Shown one piece after another: positions 60,796-64,000 of a stretch of DNA of 64,000 nt. The stretch lies in assembly GCA_028671895.1 (NCBI GenBank), contig CM053810.1:61443501-61507500 (forward strand), in the 5' to 3' direction. The DNA comes from Oenanthe sinensis (taxonomy: Eukaryota > Streptophyta > Magnoliopsida > Apiales > Apiaceae). Within the stretch, counting starts at the first letter, position 1. The number at the start of each line of letters is the position of its first letter. Made by a program: the position numbers and the translations under genes. Below the pieces are notes generated by a model. That model did not search any database, had not been told where the DNA came from, and saw nothing but the letters and a program-made list of their open reading frames with translations.

Positions 60796-63700
60796 ATGGG
60801 AAGGGACGGTGCAGGTATCCGTATCGATAAAAAGCCCAATGCTAAGGGTGTTAAGTCAAATGGCGTCTCTCATGATAAAGCCTCACAAATTACAACTGAA
60901 AGTAGTGAAACTAAAAACATTGTGGTAGAGGATCGTACTGTTAAAGATTTGCTTGGTGAAGAAAGTCAGGAGAAGCAAGATGTCTTAGGTATTAAAAGCA
61001 TTAACTGTGAGGTTGGTCCACCAGAGGAGAGATCTGTGATACCTGACACCCAGAAGTCCAGCGAAAAAACCTTACGATCACCTGTTAAACCTGCCTCAGG
61101 CTCTGTAGCTGCTGACAATTTCAAAATGAGCTCCAAAGTTTCTCAAACATCTAGGTATATGACTGGGACACAGGCCTCGGGTTCAACATTATATCCTAAT
61201 CTCAGAATTTCACCAAGAATCAAAGATTCACATACCCCCAATAATGCAGAACATTTAGAGGTAAAACCATCTCTCTGTCACAATCTTGACTTTAAGTGAC
61301 TAGAAGTGCTCTCCCTCTCTCCTCCGCACCCACAAGACAGAATAGTAAAATAAGGAAAAATATGCCATGTTGTCATGCAGTCAAACCTCATAAATTAGTA
61401 ACCTTAGGATCAGTGGAATTTCATTAATTTAGCGAGATTATTAATTTATCAGGGTCAAAATAAATTGTCTTTATAATGTTGGGACTGAACAAAATTATTT
61501 AATATATTTATTTATCGAGATTCTACTGTATATTAATGAGTTCGTTTAAGCTTGAAGTAGCTCATTCATCTCTTCTCCTTGAAAGTCTATATTCTTCTTT
61601 GATTAGACTGGGCGAGTATAATTTTCTTTTGTTGAGTAGGTTTTATGATTACTAATCCGATAAACAGAATAGAAAAATTAAATTGCAGACCAAATGGAGA
61701 CTGATGCATGAATTCTGAAGCGCAAATTGACCAATGTTGACATTGGTGCACTTCAGCCAGTAATCTACGGATTAGTAATTTAAACTAAAAATCAGATATC
61801 CTTGCAGTACAAATTTACCAAAATAAGTGTGGTAATATGAACAATTTTTACAGATAACTGAGATTTGCAAGTAAATTCTGGCAGTATGTATTGTTGTTAT
61901 ATGGATGGGTTGCTGATAATGAGGTTATTAATGTTTCATTAGGTGCCTTTTCGCACAACTGCAAAGAAGCTACAACAGCCTGATCATAGAAAATTTTACG
62001 ATGACGAGGATACTTGGTCGATGGCTTCCTCGTATCCTTTTTAATTGGCATACATCTATATTATATTCCTTTCCTATTTAGTGTATCTTTTGTTATTTTT
62101 AATTTTGGAAGCACACCTATTCCTTAAAAATGCATAGTGCTGCAGCTTCCATTCGAACAGTTAGATCTGTCACAGTTCCTGTAGCTCCTTCATTTTCATC
62201 TGCAGGGCGTATAGCTAAACGCAAAGAGGTACCTATAACTTCTTCTTTTTTTTGAATTTTATTATGTACATTATCTCGTACTTTTCGGATCATTTTTCAC
62301 CTCGTTATTAACTACCTTGCTATTGCTTTTTTTAGTTCTACAAGATGTTGGAGGAAAAACACAAAGCTTTGGAAGCAGAAAAGAGGGAATATGAAGCGCG
62401 GATGAAGGTAAATTTCTCCAAAACTGTGCATGGATCTCTATTACATGTTTTAATGTAATCATTCTAAGGTTTAGCAACCCATCCTAACTTGGTTTTTCAT
62501 TCAAATTGGTAAAATTAGGAAGAGCAAGCAGCAGCAATTAAGCAGCTCCGTAAGAGCATGGCATACAAAGCAAAACCAGTTCCTAGTTTTTATCATGAAG
62601 GACCTCCCCCGAAGGTTGAGCCCAAAAAGGTATTCAGTGTGGAACTTTATATAGGCAAATGTTCCTACTCTAGTCATTCACTCGTTCCTTTGCTAATCCA
62701 GCTTAAATGACATGTATCACACTTGCCAGCTGCCAATGTGTTATACACTCTTACAGTATAATTTTATCAAGTATAGATACACACATTTAATAGGTACTTC
62801 AGCAATAAGCAAACAGAGTCGAAAATTTTAACTGCTTGATATAGATGGTTCACCAGGTGCTTATTATATACTTAAACATGGAAGTGGAAGGCTATATTGA
62901 AAATTATGTCCCTATTTATATGTAAAATTATAGATTAAAGTTTTCTGCTATTATTCAATTTACACCATCAAGGTGTATGGTCTACACTCTACCACAATTC
63001 TTTAAGTGTACAGTACTTGCCACTGATATATTGACAAAATGGGATGACAGTGGTGCACGACTTACGGGAAGGGGATATCATATACACAAAATGATAAATG
63101 TAGATTGCATGATGTCCTTTGACACTTAATGCGTACTTCTTTCTGTTTACCTATTTACAGACTTGAGGTCGATAAGTATATGTATGTGTTTGTATATAAT
63201 GTGTCTGTGTGGGTATAAATGTATAGAGAGAATACATGAGTCTGGAGGTGGACTACCCACATTGCACCGTGCATCAGAACCCCAATTAAATTTTTTTTTA
63301 TTGAATTCATTTGTATATGACATAAGTAATAAAGTTTGAAGTCTGAAGACAAGATCATTGAATGTGAAAGCTTGCTTTTGTTCATGCAATAGCATTGAGA
63401 ATACGCTTGTAATGTGAATAATTACTTTAATAATTAAATAATCACAGCTTACTGTTTTACATGTCAAACTGCACCACTATCATTTATCACAGAAATAGAA
63501 TTTCACTATCTACTTTGTTTGGTGCCAGTTGCCAGTGACACGCCCAAAATCACCAAACTTTACCCGGAGAAGGAGCTGTGGTGATGCTGTTCATCCATCA
63601 TCGGAGAAGGGAGCATGTCCCCATGGCAATCGACGTAGCCTTGGCATTTACAGAGAAGGTAATATCACTGCCAGCAACATTAAAACTAAGAATCAAATCA

Positions 63701-63825
63701 ATGTGCGGAACACAAATGGAAATTGCAAGGCCAAGGATCACTCTAAACTGGAAACTGAAAAACATAAAGCATCTCCTCGGAAGATTACTGAAGAGCAGAC
63801 TGCTGACATTTCTGTTGAGTCGTGA
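60796..63825 (+). CDS. WVD2-like (WDL) microtubule-associated protein with TPX2 domain
   Basis: Six coding exons, 1125 nt, 374 residues: 60796-61260, 61943-62031, 62138-62228, 62336-62407, 62519-62629, 63529-63825; all GT-AG. WVD2/WDL proteins bind and bundle cortical microtubules and affect anisotropic cell growth. The TPX2/KLEEK region spans about residues 205-275: RIAKRKEFYKMLEEKHKALE, then EKREYEARMKEEQAAAIKQL and RKSMAYKAKPVPSFYHEGPP. It is followed by LPVTRPKSPNFTRRRSC. The amino-terminal 200 residues and the tail are Ser/Lys-rich and look disordered. The start at 60796 is preferred over 60724 because an intron acceptor lies between them and MGRDGAGIRI is a plausible start. Family membership is secure; the paralogue number is not. 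Confidence 0.92.
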
Positions 63826-64000
63826 ACTTACCAGCCTTCCGGGAAAGTTGTCAACTTCAGAAATTGTTAATGTCCTGTAATCTACAATATCCTTTTCCAA
63901 GTGATAATAACATTATGTCACTTCTTGAGTGTATATCTAATGCAGACTAGACTAGTAGTGACTCACCTATTAATTAAATAGTTAGATGTACCCTGTGAAG
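63826..64000. other. WVD2-like 3' flank
   Basis: Presumed 3' UTR up to the window edge; nothing else seen. Confidence 0.5.

Overview
This is a nuclear fragment of an AT-rich flowering-plant genome, almost certainly a eudicot. Genes have many short exons with GT/AG borders, and the introns are full of plant-type transposons. The host genes are phototropin, zeta-carotene desaturase, phosphatidylinositol synthase, and EIN3-like, IQD, Alba and WVD2-like family members. An asterid is plausible, but I cannot fix the family from the sequence alone.

Layout, left to right. 0.3-0.7 kb holds a 213-bp tandem duplication. The last two coding exons of an unrecognised plant gene lie on + at 1.35-2.75 kb. 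A 0.7-kb poly(A) retroposon with a 16-bp target duplication is at 3.4-4.1 kb (-). A hAT transposon remnant lies at 6.0-7.0 kb (-), followed by the C-terminal half of an EIN3-like gene with an internal stop (7.2-8.06 kb, +). An isolated IQD first exon is at 9.6 kb, a Stowaway-type MITE at 10.2 kb and an LTR-like block at 10.7-11.6 kb.

The centre is PHOT2 on the minus strand (34.3 to 12.2 kb). I could splice it into 22 coding exons giving one open 918-residue frame with LOV1, LOV2 and an AGC-VIII kinase. Its introns carry many insertions. Intron 1 has a 2.84-kb hAT element with perfect ends and target duplication, plus a composite Helitron. Intron 4 has a LINE fragment. Introns 6, 11 and 18 have inverted-repeat or hAT elements, one of them nested.

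The PHOT2 upstream region (34.3-37.8 kb) is AT-rich and contains a small hAT-like MITE. A 5'-truncated, inactive LINE (37.85-41.37 kb, +) ends 0.5 kb before ZDS. ZDS (41.87-51.33 kb, +) has 14 exons and 575 residues. Its intron 8 carries an unusually small LTR retrotransposon of 213 bp. PIS (53.0-56.3 kb, +, 10 coding exons, 220 residues) follows. An Alba-family gene on minus (59.1-57.9 kb) carries a frameshift and a damaged splice acceptor. A WVD2-like/TPX2-domain gene (59.8-63.8 kb, +) with a 5'-UTR intron closes the window.

The host genes are not an operon-like unit. PHOT2 (blue-light sensing), ZDS (carotenoid synthesis), PIS (phospholipid synthesis) and WDL (microtubule binding) are ordinary separately transcribed genes. 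I saw no convincing novel multi-gene system. The most unusual structures are the micro-LTR element in ZDS, the TE load in PHOT2 introns, and the three decayed host-gene copies (EIL, IQD, Alba).
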